From Microcyclospora pomicola (Eukaryota > Ascomycota > Dothideomycetes > Capnodiales), in the NCBI GenBank assembly GCA_002786065.1, contig NHNY01000001.1, forward strand, positions 682,001 through 746,000: a DNA stretch of 64,000 bases, written 5' to 3'. Of this stretch, positions 62,089-64,000 are shown piece by piece. The number at the start of each line of letters is the position of its first letter. Position 1 is the first letter of the stretch. The notes beneath the pieces are model-generated. The model did no database searches. It was given only the letters and a program-made list of their open reading frames with translations, and was not told the DNA's origin. Position numbers and translations under genes: made by a program.

Positions 62089-63153
62089 CTACTCCTCTGC
62101 CTCACTCAAGTTTGCAGAACTAGCCAACAAGCATAGATTTTCTTCTATCCGGATCGTGACTTCCTCGGTATTGGTATACCAGCCACCATTGATCAGGCTA
62201 GACTCTATCTCCCTCCATTTCTCAAATTTCTCCGGATGTTTGAGATCCAAGTCCGCAAGCCTGGCCTCAATGCCGCTTCCACTTTCAGATCTTCTAATGA
62301 ACAGGGTACAGTCTCGCAGAGTCATGGCCGTGCACAAGTCTACCAAGCCTTCGCCCTCTTCTGCAGTAGCATCTAGAGCACCATGTCCGCCGAACTGTTG
62401 CTGGTAGTAGCGCAGTGCATGTAGGAGAGGCCGAGCATCGTTCGTCAGGAACTCCTGTATATGCTTGTCATCTGTGACACTTTCCGCAGCTCTCCGTCTG
62501 ATCTCAACGTCCTCGCTCACGTGCATCAGTGGACAACTACCCTGGGCGTCCGTTGCTGTACGGATCTGCTTAGATGCTCGCAGCGCTCGCAGCGCGCAAG
62601 TCCGACAACGTTTGGCTGATCGTGGAGCATTGGTACTTTGTGCTAGCCATTTCGGCTTCAATTGAACGAGCAGATCGTGTCCAACAGGCGTCATGTCCGT
62701 GATGAGCAGGCCAAATATCTCCTCGAGAGGAACGAAATCATTCTGACGATGTAAAGGTCGATCTAAAAGTATCGAGAGAGTACTGTTGATCATCTTAGGT
62801 AGATCGGAAGATAGTCGCACAAGGTCGAGATTTACAAGATTATCTCTTGGAAAGAGGGGAGCGAACGAATGATTGTACGCTTGGTACTGGTCTTTTGTGG
62901 CTGCCGTATGAGACAGGTCCTTCCGGAGACGAAGGAGCTTGTTTTGTATGCTTGAGTATGCTTGGCCAGTAGAGTCATGTGGCACATCCAGCGTAGGCGT
63001 GATCTTGAAGATGAGGTTTGCGCCACCTTCATTCAGATACTCCAATGTACAGGTGCTGCTTGGTATGCCCAATGATGGCGGCGCAGAGCTGAGCAGAGGT
63101 ACATCCGTACCATACGAATAGTGGACAACAATCGGAGTGGGTTGCTTCAGCAT
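62089..63153 (-). CDS. Inositol-pentakisphosphate 2-kinase (Ipk1)
   Basis: Makes inositol hexakisphosphate (phytate) from IP5 in the nucleus, needed for mRNA export via Gle1. Single coding exon, 354 residues, starting at the ATG at 63153. Family marks: EYLNEGGANLIFKI (nucleotide-binding loop), KLLRLRKDL, FGLLITDMTPV, then the substrate block LLVQLKPKWLAQS and RCRTCALRALR with the zinc-binding cysteines, and later LCTAMTLRDCTLFIR and LADLDLKHPEKFEKWREIE. A pyrimidine tract and CAG lie three bases before the ATG, and a matching GTGGGT donor at 63245 suggests an 89-nt intron in the 5' untranslated region. The protein is compact compared with animal IPPK (about 490). Confidence 0.9.
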   Translation of the reverse strand: MLKQPTPIVVHYSYGTDVPLLSSAPPSLGIPSSTCTLEYLNEGGANLIFKITPTLDVPHDSTGQAYSSIQNKLLRLRKDLSHTAATKDQYQAYNHSFAPLFPRDNLVNLDLVRLSSDLPKMINSTLSILLDRPLHRQNDFVPLEEIFGLLITDMTPVGHDLLVQLKPKWLAQSTNAPRSAKRCRTCALRALRASKQIRTATDAQGSCPLMHVSEDVEIRRRAAESVTDDKHIQEFLTNDARPLLHALRYYQQQFGGHGALDATAEEGEGLVDLCTAMTLRDCTLFIRRSESGSGIEARLADLDLKHPEKFEKWREIESSLINGGWYTNTEEVTIRIEENLCLLASSANLSEAEE

Positions 63154-63552
63154 GATCTGCAATCAGAAAGATGGTGTTTCTTGATCGATTGACTAGATCG
63201 TGGAGCGTTGACGCGCCACTGAGATACAGAGGACTTTGTACCCACCTTATCTATGCTGCATCCCCATTCTGGCACACATTGTGTACGGAGAGAAATCGTC
63301 ACAAAACATACAAAGCATTGGGCAATTGCGCGTGCATCGCATGCACCAAGCAGAGGGCAAAGCTAGAGTCGAGTACGCAAAGAGAAATTAGGAAGCGCAT
63401 AATGAGACCATAACAGAAATATGCACATCAATGTCGTGATGAATGCATCTGGTACGTCAGGATAGCAACACCTATGATCGTCGCTCATGAATCCGTGCAA
63501 GGTCGTCTCCTAACTTGGTCTACAGAATGCATGTAGACCCGCACAGCTCCAT
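63154..63552. other. Intergenic region with a possible 5'-UTR intron of the Ipk1 gene
   Basis: No gene supported. A possible 89-nt intron at 63157-63245 (GTGGGT...TTGCAG on the minus strand) sits directly before the Ipk1 ATG. The rest is promoter and the 3' flank of PheRS alpha. Confidence 0.4.
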
Positions 63553-64000
63553 CTATTTGTCCAGACGCACCGCAGCGTTCGTCTCGATGAAACCCAAATC
63601 AACCTTATGACCAAGAAGCTCTCGAATATTGTTGACACCGTACTTGATCATGGTGGGCCTTTCCAGACTCAGGCCGAAACCATAGACTCTCAAATCAGCT
63701 GGCAGACCCATTGCGAGCAACATCTCCGGCCTGAACATCCCTGAGTTGCCAATCTCGACCCACTTGTTCAAGCCTTTGTGGAACCCAAAGACCTCCATAC
63801 TTGGTTCGGTGTACGGATTGTATGCTGGCTTGAAACGAAGAGGTGAAACACCGATTTTGTTGAAGAAGAGTTGAAGGAAAGCTTGAAGCCCGCCAAGTGT
63901 TAGGCCGTAGTCAGCAATCACGCCTTCGATCTGGTGGAATTCTGCAAGATGCGTAGCGTCGACAGTTTCATTGCGGAAAACACGATCGATGGAGAAGTAG
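63553..64000 (-). CDS. Cytosolic phenylalanine-tRNA ligase alpha subunit, C-terminal part
   Basis: Attaches phenylalanine to tRNA-Phe as an alpha2-beta2 enzyme. Only the last 148 residues are in the window; the frame runs off the right edge. The class II core is clear: [26 protein letters not shown] (motif 2 region, in two adjoining blocks), [34 protein letters not shown]-like [32 protein letters not shown] and the motif 3 sequence [26 protein letters not shown]. The protein ends AAVRLDK. The FRS2-type eukaryotic cytosolic form is indicated rather than the mitochondrial one. An apparent start inside this stretch (63921) is a GTG codon, not a real start. Confidence 0.96.
   Translation of the reverse strand, partial: YFSIDRVFRNETVDATHLAEFHQIEGVIADYGLTLGGLQAFLQLFFNKIGVSPLRFKPAYNPYTEPSMEVFGFHKGLNKWVEIGNSGMFRPEMLLAMGLPADLRVYGFGLSLERPTMIKYGVNNIRELLGHKVDLGFIETNAAVRLDK

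Noticed and set aside
1-64000. Transposons, retroelements, virus-like elements, CRISPR arrays, biosynthetic gene cluster
   Set aside because: No transposase, reverse transcriptase, integrase, capsid or polyketide/peptide synthetase signatures, and no long terminal or inverted repeats were recognised by eye.

Overview
The window is fungal nuclear DNA, almost certainly from a filamentous ascomycete (Pezizomycotina). Evidence: protein-coding genes with few, short GT-AG introns (about 50-165 nt), tRNA genes with introns just after the anticodon, two Zn2Cys6 transcription factors, a FLC/TRP-type membrane protein, a fungal rhodopsin-domain protein, and fungal forms of Rat1, Uso1, Ent3, Spb4, Trm4/Ncl1 and Ted1. 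A Dothideomycete is my guess from general protein character only. I recognised no transposon, retroelement, virus-like element, CRISPR array or secondary-metabolite cluster.

Layout. 1-8 kb: 3' part of a FLC/TRP channel-like gene, an intron-containing tRNA-Glu(CTC), adenine phosphoribosyltransferase. 8-20 kb: a 1435-aa protein of unknown function, a Cys/Met-metabolism PLP enzyme, ribosomal protein uL14 (four exons, the first 17 nt long), epsin Ent3, and a cyclophilin with an apparent mitochondrial and a cytosolic start. 20-28.6 kb: an 880-aa Zn2Cys6 factor divergent from the KEOPS subunit Cgi121, two unrecognised same-strand genes, methionine sulfoxide reductase A, and an intron-containing tRNA-Leu(CAG). 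28.8-42.5 kb: Rat1 and Uso1 (divergent), a Hub1-like ubiquitin-fold protein and tRNA m5C methyltransferase (divergent), and an 846-aa unknown. 42.5-48 kb: a gene-poor stretch holding an FTS/AKTIP-type E2-like gene without a visible catalytic Cys, and a poly-C tract that runs into an assembly gap. 48-64 kb: a ZIFL-like MFS transporter, a PPR1/UaY-like Zn2Cys6 factor, a rhodopsin-domain membrane protein with three copies of a short GGLL motif, helicase Spb4, metallophosphoesterase Ted1/Cdc1, Ipk1 inositol kinase, and the 3' part of cytosolic Phe-tRNA synthetase alpha.

Most genes are housekeeping: RNA metabolism (Rat1, Spb4, Trm4, Hub1-like, Cgi121, two tRNAs), translation (uL14, PheRS) and membrane traffic (Ent3, Uso1, FTS-like, Ted1). 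They do not form one pathway. The parts least explained are the adjacent unknown pair at 24.1-26.6 kb, the large unknown proteins at 8.1 and 40 kb, the extended Hub1-like protein, the pseudo-E2 and the GGLL repeats. Exon models were built by eye from splice signals, reading phase and family resemblance. All spans divide into whole codons. Many apparent long-frame starts are GTG or TTG, so the first in-frame ATG that fits the family was used.
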